From NCBI GenBank assembly GCA_035578175.1, contig JAQMRL010000001.1, positions 63,077,553-63,141,552 on the forward strand: DNA of 64,000 nt, written 5' to 3'. The notes under the pieces were generated by a model. It had not been told where the DNA came from and made no database searches. It saw nothing but the letters and a program-made list of their open reading frames with translations. A program made the translations under genes and the position numbers. Shown piece after piece: positions 49,301 to 57,775 of the stretch (the stretch's first letter is position 1; each line of letters opens with the position of its first letter). This DNA comes from Catonia carolina (Eukaryota; Arthropoda; Insecta; Hemiptera; Achilidae).

Positions 49301-52065
49301 GGAGTTTGAATAGTCAATTAAGCTGGAATGAATATCTCAAGGATCTTAATTTTACATTGTCAAAAGAAATTTTCATTGGAAAGAAGGTCAGTAAATTAAA
49401 CTTATTGAAATTGGCACTTAATTATATTATGGTTTCTTTTATACACACATCGCATATTCAATAATATTTTGGGGGTCATATGCTAGTAAGCTTGAGGAGA
49501 TCTTTCTGATGCAGAAATGAGTAGTGAGGTATATATATAATATATAGGATAGGTCGGGAGAAATCTTGTAGAGACAAATTTAAGCAAAATAAAATTCTCA
49601 CTATACCTTGCTTATTTATTATGGAATCTGTACTGTGGGAAAAGTCAGTAAGACATGATGGTTTGATGGTAAAACGTCATGACTATCTCACAAGAAGGCA
49701 CCGTTCTGATTTTGCCGAGTTTCATAGGTTGTCTTTCTATGAGAAAAACCATCATATACTGGATCAAAATCGATGTCCCATCTTCCACATAGGTTGTTTG
49801 TGATTGAATGCGAGAAAAGATTTAAGAGATAGTTAAAGTCTTACCTGGTTGAAAAGTCATATTATACAATCCAGGAATTTATAAACAGTGGAGGTTAAAT
49901 TTGTGTTGTATATTGTATGTGACTGATAGTGACAGTTTGTTTTATGTGATGTATCTTTTTTTTAATGCTTTTTAAGAGATGATATCTTTGATAATGGCTT
50001 ATCCTATACTCTTTTTGAGTTTTGTAAGGATTAAAATTTTAAACAAATAAATGAATTTATCGCTTACCTTTTTTTGCTTACCCTTTAGTTTAAACAACTT
50101 ATATGTTTCAGTGGTACCACCTTCTTCAGAGTAATATTAAATTACCTTTTACAGGAAATGTAAGCTACAAATTTATTTATATTGTGATTTGTAAATTAAA
50201 TGGTTGGCAGGATGCATTAAAAAAAAATTGTTTGTGAATTATAATCTTGTATACAACAATCAAATTTTGAGATTCATTTTCATTTACCTTTCCAACTCTG
50301 TTACTAGAATTTTGTTTCCCTTCTTCAATGCTATTTTTTCCTCTTTCTACTTCAGCCTCTTTTCATACTCTCATATTCATTACAATGACCTGTTAATTTT
50401 TGCTTCTTCATTTCGTACAAAATTTCATTAGTATTATTTGAACTTTTCTTTCAATGCCTTGGAGTTTATTATTCTACCTAGTGGATAAAACTTGGGATAA
50501 AATAGTATTTACATATACCACTTCAAATTTCTTCAGGATTTTGCCACACTTATCTATTACAATATGGAAAATGTGTACTGTTTTGTAAATTTTCCTAATT
50601 TCCTTTTTTAAAGGGATTTCAGAAAATTTAATATCTTCCTAGTAAGAATGAAAAATATAATAACCTCATAAGAAGATGTTATACGCAGTCCGTAGAAAAC
50701 AGGCAGATAAATATAGATCATAGTTAAACTAACAATAAATTCTGCTACAGACATCAACCAAAACTGCGTTCCAAACACATACATTTCAGATGGCAGACCC
50801 AACAAAGAAATACCTGATATATAACTGTAACAGACAAATATTTAAATAATTTATTGCATGCCACTTTACTTGTTTTTAAAAGTGAATCATTTGATTACAT
50901 TTAATTTAGCTAGCACAAATCTGTTTTTCTTTTGTCTTGTATAGTTTCCAATGCCTCTATTATAACAAAACAAAAGGAGATCTCCAGTAGAGTTCTCTTT
51001 CCTAAAATAATGAAATTTATTTAATTACAACCAGATTTAATGATAACTGAAAAGGTTTAAATAACAAGAGTATTTTATTGTATCTGGCATTATGATGTTT
51101 AGTGACAGCTATAAAACCCAATGAGGAGGAAGGCAACATCAGCAGAACCTCTCTCTTTCATTTAACCTAGTCCTTTTTTGAGTTGATATTTCATGCATTA
51201 ATGCATACTTATAAAAATAAAACAAATAAACTGAAAAAAATACTACCTATGTTGGGTTGCTTCAAATAACTTTGAATTGTATAGAAATCTGCAGAAAATA
51301 TGAGAGTTTTCATGTAATAAAGTTCATTATATAAATGTAATCATATATATGTAATAAAGTTTCATTATATAAAGTTTCCATTGACAGGGAAAATAGTACC
51401 AGTTTTTTCCAATAATTTTTTAAAAGTGTTCGTAAGGTATTTTTTAAGGGTTTCAATAAATTAGTTTTAATTGTTGTGCTTTATATAGGCTACTTTGATG
51501 ATTTACTGAACATGTAAGTGTGGGAAAGTTGAATATGTGAAAGGAAAATGAAAGCAGCAAAGTAAGGTTAGTGAAAACTTAAAGTATTTTTACATTTGAA
51601 TTAAGTACAAGCTACAGGATACATTTTAAATATTTATTGATTACACAATTACGTTACATCAAAGGAAATAAATGAAATCATGTAACATTTGGAATATACA
51701 TATTTTTTTTGTATAAATAAATCTGTATTTTAGCATTATTAACTGGCTCATATATAAAATTTTGCAGTACCACTAAGGTACAGTAACTCTGAAAATAGTA
51801 ATTGTGGAAATTCTTGGCTAATACACAATATAAAAATAAAAACATATTAACTGAGAAAAATTCAAAACAATAATAGACATAATTTAACTTACCTAGCAAT
51901 GAGAGACATGGTGATAGGAAATATTCCCATACTCCGACCACCTACTAAGTACTCAGAAGCAGAATTCTGCTGAGTTTTTGAGAAGAAAGCAAAATAAATG
52001 CCAATCAAAGCAGATAAGATAAGCATCACTGCAAATACCAAACAGTCAATCCAGCTGAAATACAT
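28066..52065 (-). CDS. SLC5-family sodium/solute cotransporter, complete 13-coding-exon gene, 578 residues
   Basis: Thirteen exons join without a phase conflict to 1737 bases. They show the SLC5 order: MYFSWIDCLVFAVMLILSAL start, EYLVGGRSMG, SYISGISLLGLPSEMYVFG, YLNLRFNSKVR, YIPIVIYVPALAFSQ, GGLRAVVWTDSLQT, VNQAMVQRCLSLPTLK, YHDCDPV, QLLPLYVMEV, AALSSMSTGLNSM and SYLYYTLLGTTISLTVGILV near the end. Length and about 13 membrane spans match the LeuT-fold family. The SS(M)ST helix corresponds to the Na2 sodium site. Closest subgroup from motif memory: SLC5A5/6/8/12 (iodide, multivitamin, monocarboxylate), so the substrate is undecided. Plasma-membrane protein; PNLS and NNSF are possible glycosylation sites. 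The start codon sits just after a splice acceptor, so an upstream non-coding exon exists. Intron 9 has a GC donor. Confidence 0.93.
28408..29346 (-). repeat. ~950-bp repeat family, copy B
   Basis: Inverted relative to copies A and C, uninterrupted, bounded by AAAATCTGGTGCGAAACACT and GGCAAGAGAAAGTAAAAA. It keeps the intact sequence around CTTGCCTATATGAATA, which is where the gypsy element sits in copy A. It lies in the last SLC5 intron. Confidence 0.8.
29347..30764. other. SLC5 intron sequence, nothing recognised
   Basis: AT-rich, no frame of interest, no repeat shared inside the window that I could see. Confidence 0.4.
30765..31145. repeat. Foldback (palindromic) element
   Basis: Two arms of about 135 bases (30806-30940 and 30947-31123) are inverted copies around a loop of under 10 bases, nearly identical over stretches such as CTTTGTAATTTACCTTATAC. 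The right arm carries an extra ~34 bases including GTGGTGTGCACCAC, itself a palindrome. Confidence 0.85.
31214..31550 (-). mobile_element. C-terminal fragment of an RNase H-type LINE
   Basis: The - strand reads ITIQHIFTDCTSLETFRHTF and NLPRNLHECF. An overlapping frame gives TRLRIGHTFLTHGHLLTRKP with CNYCH: the RLRIGHT...CxxC...HIFxDC region that ends the ORF2 of I/Jockey-like retrotransposons. A frameshift lies near 31395. 5' truncated. Confidence 0.7.
31958..32745. repeat. Direct duplication of a ~230-bp unit
   Basis: 31958-32190 and 32504-32745 share long blocks such as AGTATTTCATGCTCTTTACA and ATAAAGTTATTTGCTGTTTT in the same orientation, with ~310 bp between them. The second copy has a ~16-bp insertion (GATAAGCACTTCATAC). 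Non-coding. Confidence 0.85.
33337..33512 (-). CDS. SLC5 coding exon 12
   Basis: Acceptor AATTTTCAG, donor GTAAGT. Encodes GALWGGFTSLILVGWVSIGA and an extracellular loop with CQLSNNSFIQLN, carrying a likely glycosylated NNSF. Confidence 0.93.
33557..33759 (+). mobile_element. tRNA-derived SINE with target-site duplication
   Basis: The RNA polymerase III A box region is GGTGCAGTTGGTAACGTGCT and the B box is GGTTCGAATCC. The copy ends in (AAAT)n and A-run. The direct repeat ACATAAAATTG flanks both sides (33546-33556, 33759-33769). About 200 bp. Not a tRNA gene: the acceptor stem does not close. Related copies are at 35397, 40425 and 3938. Confidence 0.85.
34572..34658 (-). CDS. SLC5 coding exon 11
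   Basis: Acceptor TTTTTTAG, donor GTTTGT (weak). Encodes AGKSLGAITAGPLLGMFSLG and MLVPNANAE, both phases 0. Confidence 0.9.
35397..35541 (+). mobile_element. 5'-truncated SINE copy
   Basis: Matches the SINE at 33557 from GTGCTCGCCTCTCATCA through the B box GGTTCGAATCCCA to the tail (GGACGTTAAACAAAA). It lacks the A box. In an SLC5 intron. Confidence 0.8.
35750..35933 (-). CDS. SLC5 coding exon 10
   Basis: Acceptor CTGTGCAG, donor GTAAGT. Encodes SMSTGLNSMAGVIYEDLVKP (sodium-site helix) and a further membrane span to KLGTMLQ. Confidence 0.93.
37299..37408 (-). CDS. SLC5 coding exon 9, with a GC donor
   Basis: The acceptor is TTTTTAG. Encodes RIQKADQLLPLYVMEVPGSI to VFSAAL. The frame needs the exon to stop after ...TTTAAG, where the intron starts GCAAGA, so it is a GC-AG intron. 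Splicing there restores the conserved LSSMSTGLNS helix with exon 10. Confidence 0.9.
37572..37690 (+). mobile_element. 3' end fragment of the RTE-like LINE
   Basis: About 115 bp match the inverted sequence at 4961-5070 (GTATGTAGATATGAAACGAC, then GAACTGCATCAAACCAGTCG). In + orientation, heavily 5' truncated. Confidence 0.8.
37763..38030. mobile_element. 268-bp MITE
   Basis: Ends CAGATGAATTAATGTCCCAT and, inverted, CAGACGAACTAAAGTCCCCT, similar for nearly 40 bp. There is no frame for a transposase. Flanks (TAT / AAT) do not give a clear target duplication, so the superfamily is undecided. Confidence 0.65.
38387..38495 (-). CDS. SLC5 coding exon 8
   Basis: The acceptor is GTCAGACAG (a second AG upstream would break the frame); the donor is GTAGGC. 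Encodes AVGILTIGLFFLVSISCYTG to YYHDCDPVLTK. Confidence 0.92.
38639..40175 (+). repeat. ~950-bp repeat family, copy C, split by a MITE
   Basis: Begins TTTTTACTTTCTCTTGCC and ends TTGTGTGAGTGTTTCACGCC, matching copies A and B throughout. It is interrupted at 39186-39804 by a 619-bp MITE. Net length is about 0.91 kb. Confidence 0.8.
39186..39804. mobile_element. 619-bp MITE with long inverted repeats and 8-bp target duplication
   Basis: The ends GGGTCTTTTTCGTTTTCTGT and, inverted, GGGTCTTTTCCGTTTTCTGT stay alike for ~60 bp. TAGTGATT flanks both sides (39178-39185, 39805-39812). The 8-bp duplication points to hAT, P or Merlin-type transposition; the GGG start is not the usual hAT CAGGG. Confidence 0.85.
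40425..40577 (+). mobile_element. tRNA-derived SINE copy with a different head
   Basis: A-box-like TGACGTAGTGGTTGCTGC and B box GGTTCGATTCCTGG, followed by a body and the tail GGATGCGACTTTTAACTAAA, which resembles the tail of the 33557 copy. In an SLC5 intron. Confidence 0.75.
40970..42043 (+). other. Possible small transcription unit inside an SLC5 intron
   Basis: An initiator-like CAGTTCAGTCGG near 40970, an ATG at 41331 (MANITVKS then GTAAGT), an acceptor TTTTAG at 41655, an open frame 41658-41876 (YLQLRFSGHYDTGNCDVLIF, ending RKILKTLLPN and a stop) and AATAAA at 42038 lie in order. The GTAAGT donor does not match the phase of the second frame; a weaker donor 4 bases later would. I do not recognise the peptide. 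It may be a decayed transposon rather than a gene. Confidence 0.25.
42044..43244. other. SLC5 intron sequence, nothing recognised
   Basis: AT-rich and non-coding as far as I can see. Confidence 0.4.
43245..43385 (-). CDS. SLC5 coding exon 7
   Basis: Acceptor TTTTTACAG, donor GTCAGT after 43245. Encodes WDLDPTVRHTVWT and VNQAMVQRCLSLPTLKQAN, strongly conserved in the family. Confidence 0.93.
44110..44261 (-). CDS. SLC5 coding exon 6
   Basis: Acceptor TTTACAG, donor GTAAGT. Encodes GGLRAVVWTDSLQTILMVGG and the following loop to SGRIEFG. Confidence 0.93.
45270..45337 (-). CDS. SLC5 coding exon 5
   Basis: Acceptor TTTACAG, donor GTAAGT. Encodes VTGINLHLVTPIVCIVCIFY and TSL, a membrane helix ending where the GGLRAV motif begins in the next exon. 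Confidence 0.9.
45632..46510 (+). mobile_element. Decayed mariner element
   Basis: Outer repeats ATGCGTCTGGAAAGTAAGTA and, inverted, ACATGTCCGAAAAGTAACGT are mariner-like. Inside, frames with many stops include the end of a mariner transposase: HPPYSPDLALSDY, then 46236-46418 with YMKQKLGSEHFKSDDEVENA and FFEEGLNEKVIRYNKYL. The first half is largely gone. Confidence 0.75.
46620..47290. repeat. Possible hAT-like non-autonomous element
   Basis: GC-richer than its surroundings, with motifs such as AAAAGAGCGATGTGCGACTC and a short stem in GTGAGTGGTGTGTGACTCAC. The resemblance is from memory of hAT-type ends; I could not define termini or a target duplication. Confidence 0.25.
47414..47465 (-). 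CDS. SLC5 coding exon 4 (17 codons)
   Basis: Encodes MLYIPIVIYVPALAFSQ plus one base, with acceptor TTTCCAG and donor GTAATT. A very short exon, found by the family motif. Confidence 0.9.
48410..48490 (+). repeat. tRNA-like SINE remnant with an 11-bp palindrome
   Basis: GTGCTTGACAGTAAAGC resembles an A box and is followed by CTCTAGTTTGA T TCAAACTAGAG, a perfect 11-base stem where a tRNA T-arm would lie. No tail of the SINE family is evident. Confidence 0.4.
48893..48958 (-). CDS. SLC5 coding exon 3 (22 codons)
   Basis: The short exon YLNLRFNSKVRMLGCCLFLL plus two codons lies between AAATAG and GTAGGT. It supplies the YLELRF-type segment that must lie between TSSYE and LYIPIV in this family. 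Both phases are 0. Confidence 0.88.
49270..50065 (+). mobile_element. Decayed C-terminal part of a Jockey-like LINE
   Basis: In mixed frames: an ILGV-type block, a SHI.YGI.FWG-like block, KILT.PCLFI-like, then 49621-49803 with MVKRHDYLTRRHRSDFAEFH and LSFYEKNHHILDQNR. The last resembles the H.YNTR...HRL..YE.NP region at the end of Jockey-type reverse transcriptases. Many stops. In an SLC5 intron. Confidence 0.55.
50665..50824 (-). CDS. SLC5 coding exon 2
   Basis: The acceptor is CTGTTACAG and the donor GTTATT. It encodes YISGISLLGLPSEMYVFGTQ and the next membrane helices up to RITSSYE. Confidence 0.92.
51893..52065 (-). CDS. SLC5 coding exon 1
   Basis: The exon begins at 52083 after CACTCTTAG; ATG is at 52065 and the donor GTAAGT follows 51893. 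It encodes membrane span 1 and ASEYLVGGRSMG, where the family has its G-G-R loop. Confidence 0.92.
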
Positions 52066-52083
52066 TTTTGTTTTCTTGTTAAC

Positions 52084-52411
52084 CTAAGAGTGAAAACAAA
52101 ATTATGTTTATCAAAAACAAGATAAAATTTTGGAATTGTGTTATAAACATTTAGTAGGTATGATTTTAACATGCAACACATTAACATGGATACGACTAAC
52201 ATCCATCATTTGTTTTTAGAAATACAGGGGTTTGAGTTGGTAATAATGTTGCATTGTGTGTGAGGTGCCACATTACAGTTAAGCTGTTTAATTTCATGTT
52301 ATTCATTCCTGTCATAAATTTTAATATATAAAATACATCAATCAACAAAATTTGTGTTTTTTATATTCCATTCACTAAAGATAACAGTCCTCTATTTAAA
52401 AATATTAGTTG
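52084..52411. other. Upstream of SLC5 coding exon 1, nothing recognised
   Basis: Intron before the exon that carries the SLC5 start codon. No promoter signal or exon was found close by. Confidence 0.4.
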
Positions 52412-52800
52412 GTCATCAGCTGCAAGGCTGGTTTGAACCTCTAGAGGCTTTACTAAGTAAAACAAGGAGTAAGGTGGATTACCATTGACTTCCTCACTGA
52501 ATGGGAAAGTAGCCTGTGCTTATCAGCATGCCAGGCCCTCCGGAAACCATCTACTTCCCAATCTGCAAATGACACGTTCACTTCATTCACTACAGGGTCT
52601 GGCTGTACAATGAAATTCATTACTCTCAGAGGAAATAACTCTGACTAATGTCTTTCACACCTCTACCTCTCTGTTCTTAAAAGCTTCAGTCATGTAAATG
52701 GCTGACCATGTAATAAGAAACAGAACTATTTTTTGTAGTCTTGGAACTAGCTGATCGAGTGCAAATAATTTAACACTCCACCTGCCTGTTATGGGCAAAA
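52412..52800. repeat. 0.4-kb SINE-body repeat, second copy
   Basis: About 390 bp closely match 56452-56830 in the same orientation (blocks include CTGACCATGTAA, AGAAACAGAACTATTTTTTG and TTTAACACTCCACCTGCCTG). It ends at GTTATGGGC before an A-run, without the tRNA-like head seen at 56840-56927. Confidence 0.8.
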
Positions 52801-53687
52801 AAAATATTAACAAATTTAATGAGAATTGTCAAGACGTAGATTTATATATTTTCCCCTAGTAAAATTGTGACTATGATAAAAATCATTGTTACAGTATTTA
52901 TTATTATTTCAGGTTCTCACCCCTGTTTTTCCGAGATAGAACCATTACATTTGAAATGACACTGTTAAATTTGTCTTGGCTTTAGAACCTAAATTTGTTC
53001 ATCACTTTTTGAAAATATATTGTTTCGTTAAAATTAGTCATTCTATTCAGTTTTAAAACAAATGTAAGATAAAGAAACATATTTCATTGTGTGCAGGTAA
53101 TTAAATTATATAAAGGAAAAATTATGAGATATTTATAATATAATGGTATTTTAAATGGATCACTGTTCTAGTTAACTTTTAATGGAAAATCATTAGTTCA
53201 ATTTCTGAATGGTATATTAACCTATAATAAAATAGATCTGCTAGGAAAAGAATTGTTGGCATCAAATTATTGAGCCAACATTTTCCCCTAGCTTTACCAG
53301 TTTGCTGCACTAGTGTGAAAAAATATAGTTTAATATACAGTAGGCATCTAATCCAGTTTTAAGAACTAACACATATGTATTGAGTAACGCTCGTCAAGTT
53401 CTTTTCAACCCTGATTCATTTTCACCAATTACATTATATTACAGAAAATAGTTTTCAACGATCAATAATCTTTATTTGTTAGTATATACAAATAATAATT
53501 TTCTTATCATTTCATGTTCAGAGCATTCAACACATTATATCTCAGAGAATCTTATAATCAGTTCTTTTAAATGTGCTGTGTATAGTTGTTACCCATGGTA
53601 TTGGTATTTTGATAGTGTATTATACGAGTAGGCACTGTAACAGCCAGTAAAAATTAACTGGAGTCAGTATTTAGCAATTACTATTCC
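52801..53687. other. Non-coding, nothing recognised
   Basis: AT-rich sequence upstream of the SLC5 start. No frame or repeat assigned. Confidence 0.4.
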
Positions 53688-53790
53688 CAGAGTGGTTGGT
53701 ATAGTGGTCAGCACAACTGGCTTCTGTGCCAGGGTCTTGGTTTGATTTTGTTCCCACGTCTGGCATTTTTCTGTTAACTCATTTTTGTCT
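53688..53790 (+). mobile_element. SINE head, tRNA-like
   Basis: GAGTGGTTGGTATAGTGGTC with A-box pattern, then GTGCCAGGGTCTTGG and a damaged B box GGTTTGATTTTG. The body that follows differs from the other SINE copies here. Confidence 0.55.
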
Positions 53791-54040
53791 ATTACCCTTC
53801 ATCTTCTGCTTAACCATAAACCTTTAGCCCACTTCTCTAGTTTTAATTTTACAATCTTTCTTGAATAAAAAATGGAAAACTAAGACTTTTATATTACAGT
53901 ATTTCTTTGTTGCTGTTATCGGAGTTATGAGTTTTAACAACATGCTTAGTTCACTTTCATTATCATTTGTAAATACCAATTTTAATTTTTAAAGTTTCGG
54001 CCAAAATTACCCCAACTTTGGGCCTACTTTTGTCTACTCT

Positions 54041-55031
54041 ATAGTAATAGGTGTTTTATTAAGGACGCAACCCTGATTATAAGAAGATAGAAGTAATACA
54101 TCGGTAAATTTTCTGTCCCCCAATCGGTATGTTGGCAACAGTGTACTCAAGGCCAATTACCTAAGACAGTTAAAATGTTCCAGTCAAGCATTAGTGTGGT
54201 GACAGCAGTCGTTTCGTTATATTGTATCAGCAATGGTTTTTCCAAGGAAGAACGCGTGTTTATTGTAGACTTACATAGCGAGTAAATCTTACAAATGTGT
54301 GCAAGATAAGTTTCAGTTGAAATTTCCCTGTTTTGCTGTTCCGAATAAATCGTCAATATTGCGTTTGGTAGATAAATTCTGTAGAACTGGGAGTGTACTC
54401 GATGAGAAACCACCTCGCCAGCCAATAAAGTTAACCACGGAAGTTCTCGAAGATTTGAAAAATCGTTTGACTCAATCACCTAAAAAATCGCTTAGAAGAT
54501 TATCATCGCAAGCTTGGATAACATTAACTACTGTTTTCAGAGCTACAAAAAAGTTACATTTGCATCCTTATCGCGTTGGCGTAACTCATGAACTGAAAGC
54601 TACAGATCATCAGAAACGATTACAATATTGTTGGTGGTTTTGATCTTTGGTTGAAGAAAATGGAATTCAATGGTTGGATCATTTTTATTTTAGTGATGAG
54701 GCTTCGTTTCATTTAGATAGCTATGTGAATAGTCAGAACTGTAGAATATGGAGTGAAACTTATCTTGCACACATTTGTAAGATTTACTCGCTATGTAAGT
54801 CTCTACAATAAACATGCATTCTTCCTTGGAAAAAACCATTGCTGACACAATAAAACGAAACAATTGCTGTCACCACACTAATGCTTGACTGGAACATTTT
54901 AATTGTCTTAGGTAGTTGGCCTAGAGTACACTGTTGCCAACATACCGATTGGGGGACAGAAAATTTACCGATGTATTACTTCTATCTTCTTATAATCAGG
55001 GTTGCATCCTTAATAAAACACCCGTTACTAT
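54041..55031 (+). mobile_element. DUF4817-type transposable element with ~270-bp inverted repeats
   Basis: The first (54041-54314) and last (54759-55031) ~270 bases are inverted copies, from GGTGTTTTATTAAGGA at the outside to GATAAGTTTCA at the inside. The middle encodes transposase remnants: FPCFAVPNKSSILRLVDKFC and RTGSVLDEKPPRQP (DUF4817 helix-turn-helix), KSLRRLSSQ, then after a stop WLDHFYFSDEASFHLDSYVN and SQNCRIW, the start of the DDE domain. The second half of the DDE domain is missing. The inverted repeats include the first ~40 codons of the transposase. Confidence 0.8.
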
Positions 55032-56451
55032 TCAAATCACATAAATTTGTAACCCAGGGCTAACATAATTCCATACATCAAGTAACTTCATTTATTCCAT
55101 AAATTAAAAAAAAAGATTACAGAAAATCAAATTAACCAAAACACAATTTATTCTCTAATAATTAATGGACTAAACTGCATAGATTAATTATAAACTACGG
55201 CTTCTAATATTATGCTTACTCTACATGTGAAAGAAGAAACTATTTCTAGGAAACTTAAAATATCTTCTTTTATTTGAAAGTTTTGGAGGATTTATTTATT
55301 TTTTCATATCCACTCAACTACTTTTCAGGGTACAAAATAAATATCTTTTGTGAATAGTCTTTGTTGCCCAACCATATTAGGCAAAAGTAAATCCAAACAT
55401 GGCATAACCTTAATGTGCAAAACAAAAACAATCATTCTGGATTTGCAGTTGAAGTTATACAGAATAAATGCTATTTACAAAAAGGACAAAATTAAAGTAA
55501 AGAAGACAAACATGTATTTGTATAAGATACAATTAATAAATTACTACCTGTGTTAATTTGAAACTGTAGAATTAGTAGTTTTTAAAAGAATAAATAGGTC
55601 AGATCAACAGTATATGTCTAATCTGAAGACTAGATGCAATGATTTGAGTCAATTGCTAAACGAGCCATCCTTTTCAAACTGAACTGAACTACCCAACCGT
55701 TATAACCATATTAATGCAAACTGAGCAAGTGGTTTAAGTGAGTGAGTGGTTAAGCCCTTCCATTGTTCAGGGTCATTTATTTAATAATCCTCCTATAAAT
55801 ATTAAGATAATGTCTTTGAGCGTGCATTTTATAAAACATTATCCAAGTGGGAAGAAGGACCTTGATGTTAAAAAATCAGACATGAATCTTCATTTTCATT
55901 CTCACAATAATTCTACAACTAGATCATTCATCCAATTATCTATTTTTTTGGATTAAAATGACAAAATAACGTCAATTAATCACGTAAATTAAATAATAAC
56001 TTTCCTTATCTATTATTTTATCAACACGACATTTACTCATTAAAAATTTAAATTTTATAATTCTCAGACTTTTTAGAATTCTTATACTTTGCATATAAAT
56101 TTATCTTCAAGAAAAATAAGACTAAGTAAATTTCATAATTGTGGTTCTGACACCATTCTATAACTTTTTTAAAATTCTGACCTAATTTTTATGAAGAATC
56201 CCATGTAGCACTCTAAAATTTAAAGAACATAATAACAAAATTATAATTTCCGATATTCAAACACTGGAATAAATTAACCAATTTTACAGGTTTCAAAAGC
56301 ACATCATCAACTGTTCCTAAATTAATCACTGTAGAATATTATATTTTGGAAAAAAAATTGTAGAATTTTTTTTAAATGGTAATGAACTAAGTAAGCCTTA
56401 GCTTGGCGGTCGGTAATGATACGTGGTTGATATACGTACATGTTGATGTTT
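55032..56451. other. Non-coding, nothing recognised
   Basis: AT-rich; the frame at 55738-55956 has no recognisable content and no splice context. Confidence 0.4.
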
Positions 56452-56927
56452 AGCTCATCAGCCAAAAGGCTGGTTTGAACCTCTACAGGTTTTACTAAGT
56501 AAAACGAGGAGTGAGATGGGTTACCGACCTTTCTCGCTGAGTGGAACTAAGTATGCTTATCAGAATGCCTCTGAAAAACACCTACTTTCCACTGGAAATG
56601 ACACCTTCATTTCATTCACCACAGGGTGTAGCTGAATAATGAAATTTATTACTTTCGGAGGAGATAATTCTGACTAGTGTCTTTTACATCTCTACCTCTT
56701 CTGTTCTTAAATTCTTCAGAGTCATATAACTGGCTGACCATGTAAAAGAAACAGAACTATTTTTTGTAGCCCAGGAACTAGCAGATCGACTGCACATAAT
56801 TTAACACTCCACCTGCCTGTTATGGGCTATATATACATGTGAATAAAATCCCAGACCTGACCGGGAATTAAATCCCAGTATAGAAACCAACTGCACTGAC
56901 CACCACACCAATGGGCCAGCCTGTTTT
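56452..56927 (-). mobile_element. SINE with tRNA-like head and 0.4-kb body
   Basis: Read on the - strand, the head has CATTGGTGTGGTGGTCAGTG (A box) and GGGATTTAATTCCCGG (B-box-like) at 56927-56840. It is then joined to the body shared with 52412-52800 and 26549-26726. This is the only copy in the window with head and body together. Confidence 0.65.
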
Positions 56928-57046
56928 CAGAAAATTATTTCTTCATGTTGCATCAAACACAAATGAGCATTAAATCTGTAATAAAGAAAAATCATTTTTT
57001 TATAAGAGAAGAGCTCTATGTATATATGGGAATATAAACCCACAGG

Positions 57047-57150
57047 GAAGCAAGACTTGGGAAGACCTAAAAATAGATGGATGCTGGAACAGGCCATTGA
57101 GCCTAATCCTTGACAGATGATTGTGATGACGAGCTCCCTTAATATATCTG
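57047..57150 (+). mobile_element. 3' fragment of the LINE seen at 10020-11078
   Basis: Reads LGRPKNRWMLEQA, the counterpart of NIGRPRKRWTPEQA, followed by similar sequence (GAGCCTAATCC...GATGACGA). Only about 100 bp are kept. Confidence 0.6.
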
Positions 57151-57775
57151 GAATAAAATACTCTGGCGGATTTATATGTAAAAATGAAATGGTGCTTACC
57201 TGTGCCTGACTAATATTTTAATTATCAACTTTATATTAAGCCTTGTTTGAGTTCCTAAGTAGCATGTAAACATAAGTAACATGAACATGTTATTTAAGTA
57301 GTATTAAGTAACATGTTTGAAAAATTTGATTTTTTTTATTATGCAGTTGGTGTTCTTTACTGCCACTGTCATTATTCAATAGCTCTGAAAACGTTACACC
57401 ATTTCTTTTGGTTATACACCTTCTAGAAGAAAGAATCTAGATGTTTTCAAAGGAACAAAAAAAAGGGAGGATAATTAATTATCATAAGAGGACTGCAAGC
57501 TAAAAACTATTTACGTTATCATTCCAAAAGGAACAAACTTATTAACCTGAAGAACTTATGATCTTGGCAGACTTTCGAAGAAGGTACGAGAGAGGAACAG
57601 ATGGACAGTGATGTTGGATTATCTTCAAATGATTATTAATAGTTTCTCTCTACAACAGCACACATCTCCAAAGATTAAGAAAGTTTAGTTCATTTTATAT
57701 CCGAGTTCTTGATTATACATTGTATTCTTTAATGATTATTATAAACAGGGTACAATTCCATACTGGATAATATAC

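Noticed and set aside
55738..55956. 72-codon frame upstream of SLC5
   Set aside because: No motif, no splice or promoter context, and AT-rich composition like the surroundings.
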